Below are positions 42,144-50,998 of a DNA stretch of 64,000 nt, one piece after another (within the stretch, counting starts at the first letter, position 1; every line of letters starts with the position of its first letter). The DNA is taken from the NCBI GenBank assembly GCA_023431345.1, contig JAEYWK010000214.1, positions 1 through 64,000 on the forward strand, given 5' to 3'. This stretch comes from Pseudomonadota bacterium (lineage in GTDB: Bacteria > Myxococcota_A > Polyangia > Polyangiales > Polyangiaceae). Both the position numbers and the translations under genes were made by a program. The notes beneath the pieces were generated by a model. The model did no database searches and was not told the DNA's origin. It saw nothing but the letters and a program-made list of their open reading frames with translations.

Positions 42144-42782
42144 GTGCGGCGCCGGCTCCAACTCATCCGTGAGCACCAAGCGGCGCTGCGGGCGTGTCGC
42201 AGCTGCCAGGGCATGCACCAGCCCGTCGTGGTTGGTCCGCCCGTGCTATCGCGGATTTTGCTGGTCGGTCAGGCTCCGGGCGACAAGGAGCCAGCCATCG
42301 GTCGGCCCTTCGCGTGGACGGCGGGCAAGCAGCTCTTCAAGTGGTTTGCCACGCTGGGCGTCGACGAAGCGGCTTTTCGCGAGCGCGTGTACATGGCTGC
42401 GACCTGCCGCTGCTTCCCCGGCAAGAACCCGAAGGGGGGCGACCGCGTGCCTTCGCCGGTCGAGGTGGCGAGCTGCCGCCCCTGGTTGCAGCGCGAAATC
42501 GAGCTGCTCCAGCCCGAGCTCTTGATTCCGATCGGTCGCTTGGCGATTGAGCAATTCCTGCCTGCGCGCCCGCTCGTGGAACAGATTGGCAAGACATTCG
42601 AGGTGACGCAGGCTGGCGCGCGCATCGACGTGATCCCGCTGCCGCATCCGTCGGGCGCGTCCACTTGGCCGCGCATGGAGCCTGGCCGTTCGCTCACGAC
42701 TCGAGCGCTGGCGCTCCTCGGTCGGCACCGTGCATGGCGCGCGACCTTCGAAACGGGCGATCGAAGTGTGAAGACAGGCTAG
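42144..42782 (+). CDS. Uracil-DNA glycosylase superfamily protein (family 4-like)
   Basis: A 212-residue base-excision repair enzyme with iron-sulfur cysteines. Motif A reads GQAPGDKE (43-50), followed by GRPFAWTAGKQL, and motif B HPSG lies in the C-terminal third. Cluster cysteines are C18, C21, C88 (or C90) and C111. The 22-residue spacing between the last two is longer than in typical family 4 enzymes because of an inserted KNPKGGDR loop. Likely removes uracil from DNA. GTG start at 42144. Confidence 0.85.
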   Translation: MRRRLQLIREHQAALRACRSCQGMHQPVVVGPPVLSRILLVGQAPGDKEPAIGRPFAWTAGKQLFKWFATLGVDEAAFRERVYMAATCRCFPGKNPKGGDRVPSPVEVASCRPWLQREIELLQPELLIPIGRLAIEQFLPARPLVEQIGKTFEVTQAGARIDVIPLPHPSGASTWPRMEPGRSLTTRALALLGRHRAWRATFETGDRSVKTG

Positions 42783-42804
42783 CTGAAGCGGCGGCTGTGC
42801 GCGC

Positions 42805-43794
42805 TCAGCCGGGGTACCAAATCACGCGCGGATCGTCGCTCGGTCGCTTGTACTCGTACGCCGCGTCGGTGATGCGCGCCAGATCGTACTCGGGGCGCCA
42901 GCCGAGCAAGAATTTGGCCTTCGTGTTGTCGAGCCAGGTCGAGCGGTAGGGAGTCTTGACTGGCACGCCCTCGAGGCCGCGCGTCTTCTTCAGGTAGGCG
43001 GCGAGCTCGGCGTAGTCGACCGGTTCGTCCATGCAAATATTGAAGGTTTGTTGGCGCGCTTTGGGGTGGTCGAGCGCGGTCATGATGGCGCTGACCAGAT
43101 CTTCGGAGTGAACGAAGTTGCGCTTCACGGCCACGCCATCCGGGTCGAGCATGACGGGCACGGCGCCGGATTTGACGTAGGCGTCCGCCTGCTCTTTCGT
43201 GACCAGATCACCCCAGCGCGGACCGCCGAACACGTCATCGCCGAACGACAGCTGGAACTTGAAGTCGTCCTTCTCCATGATCCACGGCGCGCGCAGGCAG
43301 CAGCCGTTCAGGTCGTACTGGATGTAGTACTGCTCGAGCATCACCTCTTCGAGCACCTTGGAGAGCGCGTAGCAGCCCGGGTAGGCGCTGTGCTTCTGCT
43401 GCTCGGTCACCGGGACGGGGTGGGGATAGAAGAAGTGGCCCATTCCCGCGTCGCCGCCGATGAGCAGGAATTGCTGGAAGGTGGCGCTGGTGCGGGCGGC
43501 TTCGAGCAGCCAGAACATGCCTTTGACAGCCACGTCCATGATGCTCTCCGGCGTCTCCTTACTGGTCGCCAGGTGCAAAAGGTGCGTGACCCCCGACATG
43601 GCTTCGTCGACGACGCTGCGGTTCTCGATCGAGCCGCTGACGACCTCGAGGCGCGGGCCGACCGGCAGCTTCCGGTTGTGGCACAGCGCGCGGACCGTGA
43701 AATCCTCGAAGCGAGGATCGGCCAAGAATCGACGGATGAAGACCTGGCCGACTTTGCCGGCGGCGCCCGTGACCAGGATACGTTTCAGTGCCAT
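42805..43794 (-). CDS. NAD-dependent epimerase/dehydratase
   Basis: A 329-residue extended SDR with the Rossmann motif TGAAGKVG (9-16) and the catalytic YALSK. Nucleotide-sugar or related hydroxyl substrates are typical; the pattern does not decide which. The N-terminus MALKRILVTGAAG is clean. It is minus strand and isolated, with a hairpin (43837-43855) 43 bp upstream of its start. Confidence 0.82.
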   Translation of the reverse strand: MALKRILVTGAAGKVGQVFIRRFLADPRFEDFTVRALCHNRKLPVGPRLEVVSGSIENRSVVDEAMSGVTHLLHLATSKETPESIMDVAVKGMFWLLEAARTSATFQQFLLIGGDAGMGHFFYPHPVPVTEQQKHSAYPGCYALSKVLEEVMLEQYYIQYDLNGCCLRAPWIMEKDDFKFQLSFGDDVFGGPRWGDLVTKEQADAYVKSGAVPVMLDPDGVAVKRNFVHSEDLVSAIMTALDHPKARQQTFNICMDEPVDYAELAAYLKKTRGLEGVPVKTPYRSTWLDNTKAKFLLGWRPEYDLARITDAAYEYKRPSDDPRVIWYPG

Positions 43795-43836
43795 GCGCGT
43801 TGTTAGTGGCTCTTACCACCTCGTGCCTGCCGGAAA

Positions 43837-43855
43837 GGTGCGCTGACGGCGCACC
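43837..43855. other. 7-bp hairpin upstream of the epimerase gene
   Basis: GGTGCGC and GCGCACC pair around TGACG. It lies in the epimerase 5' leader region on the minus strand and could be a regulatory hairpin or operator. Confidence 0.4.
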
Positions 43856-44061
43856 AAGCAGTAAATATTCGCCTACTTTCCAACCAGCGGTCACGGCTCA
43901 GGGCGCTCGGCGTCCGGCGGGGTCGTGGGCGGCCGGACCGGTCGCGCCGAGAAAGTCACTCCCGGGATAAAATGGGGGCTCCAGCGTTCGGTGTCGTGCG
44001 CCCCCGCACTCCTGTCTCCTTTTTTGAGTAACTTCGCAGCTGGCGTGCCTCCTCAAATGAC

Positions 44062-45819
44062 GTGAAGGCGAAACATCGGCTGCGCGTTCCGCACACGTCC
44101 CTCGCCCTGGCCGTAGCTGCGATGAGCAGTGGTCTGGGCTGTACTGGCGTGGTGGAGGATGGTGGGGGCCCCATGCCCGACGCGGCAATGGGCGGTACGA
44201 GCAGCACCGGACCTGGCACAGGTGGCCAATCGACGGTCGGTGGCTCCGGGATGAAGCCGGGCAACGAGATGGCGGGGTGCGAAGGCTGGGCAGTCGCGAT
44301 GCCGAAACGCCTCATCCGCCTCAGCTTCAATCAGATCGCGACCTCGCTGGTGCCCATCTTCGGTCAAGAGTTCGCGACCAAGGTCGCCACCGACAAGGGC
44401 ATCAAAGACGCCATCGAGCGCACGTTCCCACCTCTCGGTGATACCGACGAGGGCTCGACGTACATCGACAGCAAGTGGCAGTCGGCCGACGCGATCGCCA
44501 AGGCGGCTGCCGACTACACGACGGCGAACTTCGCGACGTTCACCGGCTGCGGCGCCGCGCCGACCGGTGAGTGCGCTCAAGCCTTCGTGGGCACCCTCGC
44601 CGAGCGGGCGTTCCGCCGCCCCCTGACTGACCGCGAGAAGACCAGCCTGATGATGGTCTACAGCGAGGTGACGGCGGAGGGCGGCTCCGTCCAAGAGTCG
44701 ACTCACTACACGGTTCACGCGATTTTCACGTCGCCCCACTTCCTCTACCGCTCCGAGTTCGGCACCTCGCCGGCGGAGGGGCCGATCGCGCCGTACGAGC
44801 TCGCCAGCCAGCTCTCGTACTTCGTGACGGACGGACCGCCCGACGCCGAGCTTTTGGCGGCCGCAGCCGCGGGCAAGCTGACGACGGCCGAGGAGATCGG
44901 CCCGCACATCGATCGCATGTTGGCGTCGCCGGCCGTGAAGGCCAACCTCGAAGCCACCATCGTGGCGGCGCTCGGTATCAGCCGCGTCATGACCGTCGTC
45001 ATCGATCCGGCGAAGGTGCCGGAGTTCAACGGCGGCGTGGCCGCTTCGATGCTCCACGAGAGCGAGCTGCTCATCAAGAACCTGCTCTGGACGCCGGGCG
45101 CCAAGGTTTCGGACCTCGTCACCTCGCGCAAGTCGTACATCAACGCGCAGCTCGCGCCACTGTACGGCGTAGCGGCGCCCACGACGCTCGACGCCGACGG
45201 CTTCGGCCCCGTCGATCTACCGGAGAACCGCTCCGGCCTGCTCACGAGCCTCGGCTTCCTCGCTTCGCGCTCGCGCCCCGACGCGCAGTCGGTGGTGGGC
45301 CGCGGCTTGGCGGTGAACGACGCGATCTTGTGCCAGATCAACCCCGCGTTTCCGGAGGCGTTGGCGGAGCAGATCAAGAACCTCGACGTGGCTCAGGAAG
45401 ACCTTTCGGAGCGCGAGCGCGCCGACTACCGAATGACGAACGCGCCGTGCTCGGGCTGCCACACCGGCTTCGACCCCTTCGGCGTCGCTCTCGAGAGCTA
45501 CGACACCATCGGGCGCTTCCGCACGGTCGACGACAAGATGCGGCCGATCGACGCTTCCGTCACTTTGCCGCAGTCAGCGGGCGGCGCTGTGGTTCAAAAT
45601 GCGGTCGAGATGGGCCAGGCGCTCGCCGACACGGGCGGCTTCGCCGCCTGCGCCGCCAGCAAGCTGCTCACGTACGCGCTCGCCGAAACGGGCGTGAGCG
45701 GCGTGAGCTGCGCCACGAAGGCAGTCTCGGACAGGTTCAAGCTAACGGACCAGAGCTTCGCCTCGCTCGTGAAAGAAGTGGCGATTTCCAAGACGATCAC
45801 GCAGCGGAGCGGAGGCTGA
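44062..45819 (+). CDS. DUF1592-family CxxCH lipoprotein
   Basis: A 585-residue exported protein. The N-terminus has a signal peptide with Cys27, then a Gly/Ser/Thr-rich linker. Domains in order are DUF1587-like (RLIRLSFNQIATSLVPIFG), DUF1595-like (AERAFRRPLTDREKTSLMM), DUF1592 (HAIFTSPHFLYRSEFG), DUF1588 (RSGLLTSLGFLASRSRPDAQSV) and DUF1585 at the end. The DUF1588-type segment ends in the haem-like motif C463SGC466H467. These sets are paired with DUF1552 proteins in myxobacteria and Planctomycetes; their substrate is unknown. GTG start at 44062. Confidence 0.88.
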   Translation: MKAKHRLRVPHTSLALAVAAMSSGLGCTGVVEDGGGPMPDAAMGGTSSTGPGTGGQSTVGGSGMKPGNEMAGCEGWAVAMPKRLIRLSFNQIATSLVPIFGQEFATKVATDKGIKDAIERTFPPLGDTDEGSTYIDSKWQSADAIAKAAADYTTANFATFTGCGAAPTGECAQAFVGTLAERAFRRPLTDREKTSLMMVYSEVTAEGGSVQESTHYTVHAIFTSPHFLYRSEFGTSPAEGPIAPYELASQLSYFVTDGPPDAELLAAAAAGKLTTAEEIGPHIDRMLASPAVKANLEATIVAALGISRVMTVVIDPAKVPEFNGGVAASMLHESELLIKNLLWTPGAKVSDLVTSRKSYINAQLAPLYGVAAPTTLDADGFGPVDLPENRSGLLTSLGFLASRSRPDAQSVVGRGLAVNDAILCQINPAFPEALAEQIKNLDVAQEDLSERERADYRMTNAPCSGCHTGFDPFGVALESYDTIGRFRTVDDKMRPIDASVTLPQSAGGAVVQNAVEMGQALADTGGFAACAASKLLTYALAETGVSGVSCATKAVSDRFKLTDQSFASLVKEVAISKTITQRSGG

Positions 45820-45823
45820 GCAG

Positions 45824-47425
45824 ATGAGGTCGTATAGGTTTGCACGACGGTCGTTCTTGGCAGCGGTGGGCGGTGCTTTCGGCCTGGAGAGCTTGCTCGG
45901 GGGCTTCGAAGCCATGGCCGCGGGAGTCGCGGGCCCGCCTCGGTTTTTGATGACGCACTGGCCCGTGGGCACGCTGAAGTGGGCGTTCTTGCCCAACGGC
46001 GGACAGAAGCCCAACGGCGTCGGGACGATCACGTCTTGGTCGCCCATCCTCCAGCCCTTCCAGGACGCGGGGCTGGCCGATGACATGACGCTGATTTGGG
46101 GCCTCGCGGACAAGGGCCAAGGCTTCGGCGGCGGCCACGAAGCAGGCACGCCGATGACCACGACCGGCACCGCCTGCCCTGGCACCCGCTCCAACGGTGG
46201 CGAGGCGGACGACGGCGTGGCCGGTGGCCCTTCGTGGGACCAAATCCTGCTCGAAAAGGTGGTCGATGATCCGGCCACGGGCGCGGTCAAGCTTCGGCAG
46301 TCAGGCGTGGGTTACGCCAACGCCATCTGCGATCAGCGCATCGACTCGCAGGAGACGTCGACCCGCTGCTTGTCGTACGGCTTTCAAACTCAGACGATCA
46401 AGGCCGCCGCCGGCGGCTCTGGCGGCAACGTGACCGAGCATGTACCGCTGCTGCCCGAGCTCAAGCCCGCCCAGCTCTTCAGCAAGTTGTTTTCTGGCTT
46501 CATGCCTGGGGGCGCGACGCCCGGTAACATGGAGGCCGCGACGCGCGCCCTGCATGGCAGAAAGAGCGTGCTCGACTATTCGCTCCGCGAGCTGACGCAC
46601 CTGAAGACGGTGGCGCCGGCCGCGGAAGGTCAAAAGATCGACATCCACGCCGAAGTCGTGCGCAAGCTCGAGAAGCAGGTGTCGGAGCTGCTCAACGGTG
46701 AAATCAAGACACCGAGCGGCTGCGTCGTACCGGCCGCGCCCGACGCCAACCTCTCGGGTAAGTCCGGCTCCAAGTTCGACTACAACAATCCGGTCGCGAC
46801 CACGGCCGATGACGAGATCCACGAGCAGATCGGCAAGGTGCACGCCAGCATCCTGCTCGCGGCCATGCAGTGCGACATCATCCGTGTCGGCACCTTCCAG
46901 TGGTCACCGGGCACGAATCACGTCTCGTTCAAGGGGCAGTATCCCGGGGAAGCGAGCTCGATTTACATGCACCACCCGCTCAGCCACAAAGTGAACGGGC
47001 AAGACACGTTCAACCAGAAGGGCGCGGGCCAGACCGGCGACATCGCGCAGTTCTTGGTGAACGTGAACGCTTGGTACAACGCGCGCACCGCGATGGTCAT
47101 CAAGATGTTCAAGGACGCGATCGATCCGCTCGGCGACGGCACCGCCACGATGCTCGACCGCACCGTCATTCCGTACGTGACCGAGGTAGCGGAGCAGAAC
47201 CACGGTCGTAACCCGAAGGCGGCCTTCATCTTCGGCGGCAAGGCGCTCGGCATGCAGCTCGGTAAGTACGTCAACTTCGAAGGCCAGAGCCGCGCCCACG
47301 TCGATCTCTGGGCGACGGTCGCGCAGGCGTTCTTTCAAACGAACGACCCGATGTCCAAGTTACCGGGCATGCAGTTCGCGAGCACACCCAAGCCGATCGA
47401 CGGCCTTTGGGTCAAGCCCGCCTGA
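45824..47425 (+). CDS. DUF1552-family Tat-exported protein
   Basis: A 533-residue protein with a twin-arginine signal (FARRSFLAAVGGAFG, RR at 8-9) and a long DUF1552 domain (PPRFLMTHWPVGTLKWAFLPNG; SVLDYSLRELTHLKT; YMHHPLSHKVNG). DUF1552 proteins resemble sulfatase/alkaline-phosphatase-fold enzymes and always accompany DUF1592 partners. Gap to the upstream gene is 4 bp, with GGAGG just upstream, so they form one operon. A Tat substrate folded before export, with a bound cofactor, is implied. Confidence 0.9.
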   Translation: MRSYRFARRSFLAAVGGAFGLESLLGGFEAMAAGVAGPPRFLMTHWPVGTLKWAFLPNGGQKPNGVGTITSWSPILQPFQDAGLADDMTLIWGLADKGQGFGGGHEAGTPMTTTGTACPGTRSNGGEADDGVAGGPSWDQILLEKVVDDPATGAVKLRQSGVGYANAICDQRIDSQETSTRCLSYGFQTQTIKAAAGGSGGNVTEHVPLLPELKPAQLFSKLFSGFMPGGATPGNMEAATRALHGRKSVLDYSLRELTHLKTVAPAAEGQKIDIHAEVVRKLEKQVSELLNGEIKTPSGCVVPAAPDANLSGKSGSKFDYNNPVATTADDEIHEQIGKVHASILLAAMQCDIIRVGTFQWSPGTNHVSFKGQYPGEASSIYMHHPLSHKVNGQDTFNQKGAGQTGDIAQFLVNVNAWYNARTAMVIKMFKDAIDPLGDGTATMLDRTVIPYVTEVAEQNHGRNPKAAFIFGGKALGMQLGKYVNFEGQSRAHVDLWATVAQAFFQTNDPMSKLPGMQFASTPKPIDGLWVKPA

Positions 47426-47435
47426 TCGCGAAGCG

Positions 47436-48458
47436 TCAGTCGCGCGACGAGACGTCAGCGCGCACGTTCTGGCCGAAGTAGAAGGTCACGCGCTCGTGGG
47501 AAGCCGGCTTCTCTCGTTGGGAGTTGTGCGCGCGCACGCTATCCCAGAGGGCGCCCACGTCGGAGCGGGAGCGCTCGAGCAGCGAGACGACTTGCTCGTA
47601 CTGGGGGTGGCCGGGCCAGACGTCGAAGGAGTACGTGCTGCCGCCGACCTGGCTCGAGGCGCCTTTGGGGCTGGTGATGAGAGCGAGCTTGGCGCAGACG
47701 GCGCCGACCATGGCTTGGAAGTGATCGAGCACGGCTGCTTCCCAGCCTGCGGTTTGCTCGAGGGGGATGAGGCAGCTCTCGGCGCGGTAGGTCGGCGCTT
47801 CGCTCCGCGACGGGTGCCCGGGCGGCGTGCTCGCCGAGGGTGAAGTTTTGACTCGGCCTTCGGCGATCAGGGCGTCGAGCGCGGCGTCGAGCTCTTCCGG
47901 CGGCAGGCGCAGGCGCTCGATCAAGCCGGCGCGAGTGAGCGGGCCGTCGCGGTAGACGGTGACCCAAACCATGGCTTGCTTGGCGGCGCGGCCGGCGGGC
48001 TCGAGGACGCTCGCGACCTCGTCGGCGTGGGCGGCGCGGTAGATGGTGGCCTCGCCGCTGCCGGTTCGATAAACCAGGCTGCTGCCGACCAAGTCGCTCA
48101 GCACGCTGCGCACGGTGGCGCCGTCGTCGTGCGCGAAGCGCGCGAGGACCTGCGAGCGACTGACCGTCTTGTGCTCCTGGATGTAGGCGAGCATGGCCTC
48201 CCACAGCGTGGCGCCGCGGTCGGTGGCGGATTCTTGCAGGCGCTGGACCTTCTGCTGGTAGGAGCGCAGCGCGAGGCCGAACATGTCCGCGATGACCTTT
48301 CGGCCAACCCCTTGCCCTTCGAGCTCGGTCACCAGATCGAGAAAGACTTGGTTGGCGACGTGCGCCAACGGCGCGCGCAGGCCAGACGTCGTGGAAAGCT
48401 GGGCGATCAGGACGGTGGTCTGGCGAACGACGGCGTCGATGAGCAGCGATGTCTGCAC
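47436..48458 (-). CDS. Conserved hypothetical protein with winged-helix features
   Basis: A 340-residue protein. The N-terminus has the motif ADMFGLALRSYQQKVQRLQ, reminiscent of DUF6502-type DNA-binding proteins. It contains two winged-helix-like segments (AYIQEHKTVSRSQVLARFAHDDGATVRSVLSDL and VYRDGPLTRAGLIERLRLPPEELDAALDALI), then a linker and a C-terminal domain of unknown fold. It is probably a DNA-associated regulator, but no target is visible. GTG start; divergent from lysC, convergent with the DUF1552 gene with 10 bp between. Confidence 0.6.
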   Translation of the reverse strand: MQTSLLIDAVVRQTTVLIAQLSTTSGLRAPLAHVANQVFLDLVTELEGQGVGRKVIADMFGLALRSYQQKVQRLQESATDRGATLWEAMLAYIQEHKTVSRSQVLARFAHDDGATVRSVLSDLVGSSLVYRTGSGEATIYRAAHADEVASVLEPAGRAAKQAMVWVTVYRDGPLTRAGLIERLRLPPEELDAALDALIAEGRVKTSPSASTPPGHPSRSEAPTYRAESCLIPLEQTAGWEAAVLDHFQAMVGAVCAKLALITSPKGASSQVGGSTYSFDVWPGHPQYEQVVSLLERSRSDVGALWDSVRAHNSQREKPASHERVTFYFGQNVRADVSSRD

Positions 48459-48565
48459 TGGGCGACTATGCGGGAATCAGGTCAGGGCGAATAGCGCGGT
48501 TTTTCACACGGGGGCCGCTGGATCGCCTTGACGCGCCTGATTTTGGGCGGTACGCGCTTCCCGCC

Positions 48566-49792
48566 TTGGCCCTCGTCGTTCAGAAATTCGGCGGTACTTC
48601 GGTTGCAAACCTCGAGCGCATGCGGCGCGTCGCCGAGCTCGGCTTGCGCGCGCAGCGCGAAGGTCATCAAGTGGTGATGATCGTGAGCGCCATGTCGGGC
48701 GAGACGAATCGCCTGCTGGGTCTGGCTCACGAGATTTCGCCCACCCCCGACATGCGCGAGATGGATTCGCTCGCTTCGACGGGGGAGCAGGTCAGCGCCG
48801 CCCTCGTCTCGATGACCATCCAGAAGATGGGCGGTAAGGCCAAGAGCTTCTTGGGTCACCAAATCCGCATCCAGACGGACGACGCTTTCACGAAGGCGCG
48901 CATCGTCAACATCGAGGATTCGAAGCTGCGCCAGGCGGTCGAGGGCGGGCACATCGCGGTCGTCGCCGGCTTCCAAGGTATCGACCCCGGCGGCAACATC
49001 ACGACCCTCGGGCGCGGCGGCTCCGACACGACGGCCGTCGCGATCGCGGCCGCCATCAAGGCGGATGTTTGCGAGATCTACACGGACGTCGACGGCGTTT
49101 ACACGACCGATCCCAACATTTGCCCCGCCGCTCGCAAAATTGAACGCATCAGCTTCGAAGAGATGCTGGAGCTCGCTTCGCTTGGTGCGAAGGTGCTGCA
49201 AATTCGATCCGTGGAGGTAGCGATGAAGTACGGCGTCCCCGTGCACGTGCGCTCCTCCTTTACCGACACTACAGGGACCATGGTTGCTTCCGAAGAAGGT
49301 TTGGAGTCCGTCGTCGTTTCGGGCGTGGCCTACGACAAGGGTGAGGCGAAGGTACAGCTCGTCGGCATGCCCGATCGGCCCGGCATCGTCGCGAAGATCT
49401 TCGGCCTGCTCGCGGAGCAGAACGTCTCCGTCGACATGATCATCCAGAGCCCGTCGCGCGGCGGCGACAACGCGACCGACGTGACCTTCACCGTGGCCAA
49501 GACCGACTTGGCGCGCGTCAAGCAGCTGATCGAGAGCTCGGTGAAGGAGCTCGGCGGCGGCCAGGTCGAGTACGATCCGGAGATCGTCAAGGTGTCGATC
49601 GTCGGGCTCGGTATGCGCTCGCACGCCGGCGTCGCGGCCAAGACCTTCGGCATCTTGGCCGGCGAAGGCATCAATATTCAGGGCATCAGCACGAGCGAGA
49701 TCAAGATCAGCTGCATCATCGCGGCCAAGTACACCGAGCTCGCGGTGCGCGCCCTGCACGAAGGCTTCGGCCTCGACAAACCGCCCGTCTGA
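48566..49792 (+). CDS. lysC: Aspartate kinase
   Basis: First enzyme of the aspartate pathway to lysine, methionine, threonine and meso-DAP. The 408 residues begin ALVVQKFGGTSVANLERMRR, the family N-terminus, with GGSDTTAVA and ATP-binding residues in the amino acid kinase fold. Two ACT domains are at the C-terminus (VQLVGMPDRPGIVAKIFGLLAEQ and VSIVGLGMRSHAGVAAKTFGILAGEG), giving feedback control. The homologous N-terminus requires the TTG at 48566; the in-frame frame to 48449 adds non-family residues. Confidence 0.95.
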   Translation: MALVVQKFGGTSVANLERMRRVAELGLRAQREGHQVVMIVSAMSGETNRLLGLAHEISPTPDMREMDSLASTGEQVSAALVSMTIQKMGGKAKSFLGHQIRIQTDDAFTKARIVNIEDSKLRQAVEGGHIAVVAGFQGIDPGGNITTLGRGGSDTTAVAIAAAIKADVCEIYTDVDGVYTTDPNICPAARKIERISFEEMLELASLGAKVLQIRSVEVAMKYGVPVHVRSSFTDTTGTMVASEEGLESVVVSGVAYDKGEAKVQLVGMPDRPGIVAKIFGLLAEQNVSVDMIIQSPSRGGDNATDVTFTVAKTDLARVKQLIESSVKELGGGQVEYDPEIVKVSIVGLGMRSHAGVAAKTFGILAGEGINIQGISTSEIKISCIIAAKYTELAVRALHEGFGLDKPPV

Positions 49793-49856
49793 CGGCGAGC
49801 GGCTCAGCGCGTGAAACAGCGCGCAACTCCGGCGAGGCCTGACCGATGGGCCCCGC

Positions 49857-50885
49857 ATGAGAGAAGCGCTCGTTGGGTGCTTGGCGCTCGCCGCGCTCGC
49901 TGCGCCGGCGTGCCGAGCCGAGGTGCCGAGCGTCGAGGGCGAGCCCGTCGGCGCTGAAGACGAGGGTAGGGGTGGTTCCCCGCCCACCGCTGGACGTTCG
50001 AGCGACGGCTCGGGCTCGGCTGAGCCCGGGTCATCGGACGACACGGAGCCGGTGGCGATGGCGGCGGGCGGTGAAGCGACCACGCCGCGTGGCGCCGGCG
50101 CCGACTGCGGAGGTGAGCCCGTGATGCTGGAGGAGATCCACTCCGGCCGGGTGCGGAGCGGCGTCCGCGTCGCGGTCGAGACGCTGGTGGCGAGCTCTCA
50201 GAAATTCCTGGTTTCTGAAGCGAAATCCGGTAGTTGCTTGTGGGGTGCCATGGCTGCTCATCCCAGCCGCGTCGGCGCCGGGTCGGGCTTGTTCGTCGTG
50301 TCGTTCGGCGCGCGGCACGCCGAGGGCGCAGCGTGTCAGCCCGGTACCGACGGCTTGCCCGATGACCTAGCGCCCGGTGACGAGCTCGACATCGAGGGCA
50401 CGCTCGACGAGTTCGTGCCTGCCGCGTGTGACGGCGTGGCGCCCGCCCTCCAGCTCCGAGTCGACCCGCGGTGCGCCGCGCGCCGCGGTGGTCGCGTCGA
50501 TGCACCGGCCTCCGCTTTGCTCGACGCCGCCACCGCCGACGCCATCGCGACGGGGCGCTCGGCTGAGCTCCTGCGCGGCTGGGCGGGAGCCCTCGTGCGC
50601 CTCGAGGGCGTGTCGGCCACTCGCGACGATGACGACGGTGACGCCGTCTTGCCGTTCGGTGTGATGCGCCTCGAGCAGACCTCGCTCGAGCTGCACTCGC
50701 GCATCTACTACTTCGATCTCAGCGGAGGCGGGCCTCGCTCGCCCGAGAAGGCGCCGCGCTTCACGTACCCGGCCTCGTTCGCCAGCGTGAGCGGTCACGT
50801 CTTCTTGGACTATTGCACTTGGGCCCTCGGGCCCCGCAGCACTTGCAGCGATTTCTCGCCGCCCGGACCGGGGTGCGCCAAGTAG
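49857..50885 (+). CDS. Predicted lipoprotein
   Basis: A 342-residue lipoprotein (signal peptide, Cys19 in LAAPAC), with a Ser/Gly/Asp-rich linker to about residue 85. The rest contains an OB-like segment (SGVRVAVETLVASSQKFLVSEAKSGSCLWGAM, DDLAPGDELDIEGTLDEFVPA) and several cysteines, but no known family. ATG start, 64 bp after lysC. Function unknown. Confidence 0.6.
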   Translation: MREALVGCLALAALAAPACRAEVPSVEGEPVGAEDEGRGGSPPTAGRSSDGSGSAEPGSSDDTEPVAMAAGGEATTPRGAGADCGGEPVMLEEIHSGRVRSGVRVAVETLVASSQKFLVSEAKSGSCLWGAMAAHPSRVGAGSGLFVVSFGARHAEGAACQPGTDGLPDDLAPGDELDIEGTLDEFVPAACDGVAPALQLRVDPRCAARRGGRVDAPASALLDAATADAIATGRSAELLRGWAGALVRLEGVSATRDDDDGDAVLPFGVMRLEQTSLELHSRIYYFDLSGGGPRSPEKAPRFTYPASFASVSGHVFLDYCTWALGPRSTCSDFSPPGPGCAK

Positions 50886-50998
50886 CGGCGAGCCACGGCG
50901 AACCGTCGTCGTCCGCGCGGCGGAGACGCGCTTGACCGGGTTGCGAGGCGCTGGGATCGTTACGTCGTGCCCGCTCCCCCCGACGAACCCGTGCTGCG

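Noticed and set aside
48449..48565. Upstream extension of lysC
   Set aside because: Aspartokinases begin at ALVVQKFGGTSV, so the TTG at 48566 is the better start even though it lacks a strong ribosome-binding site.
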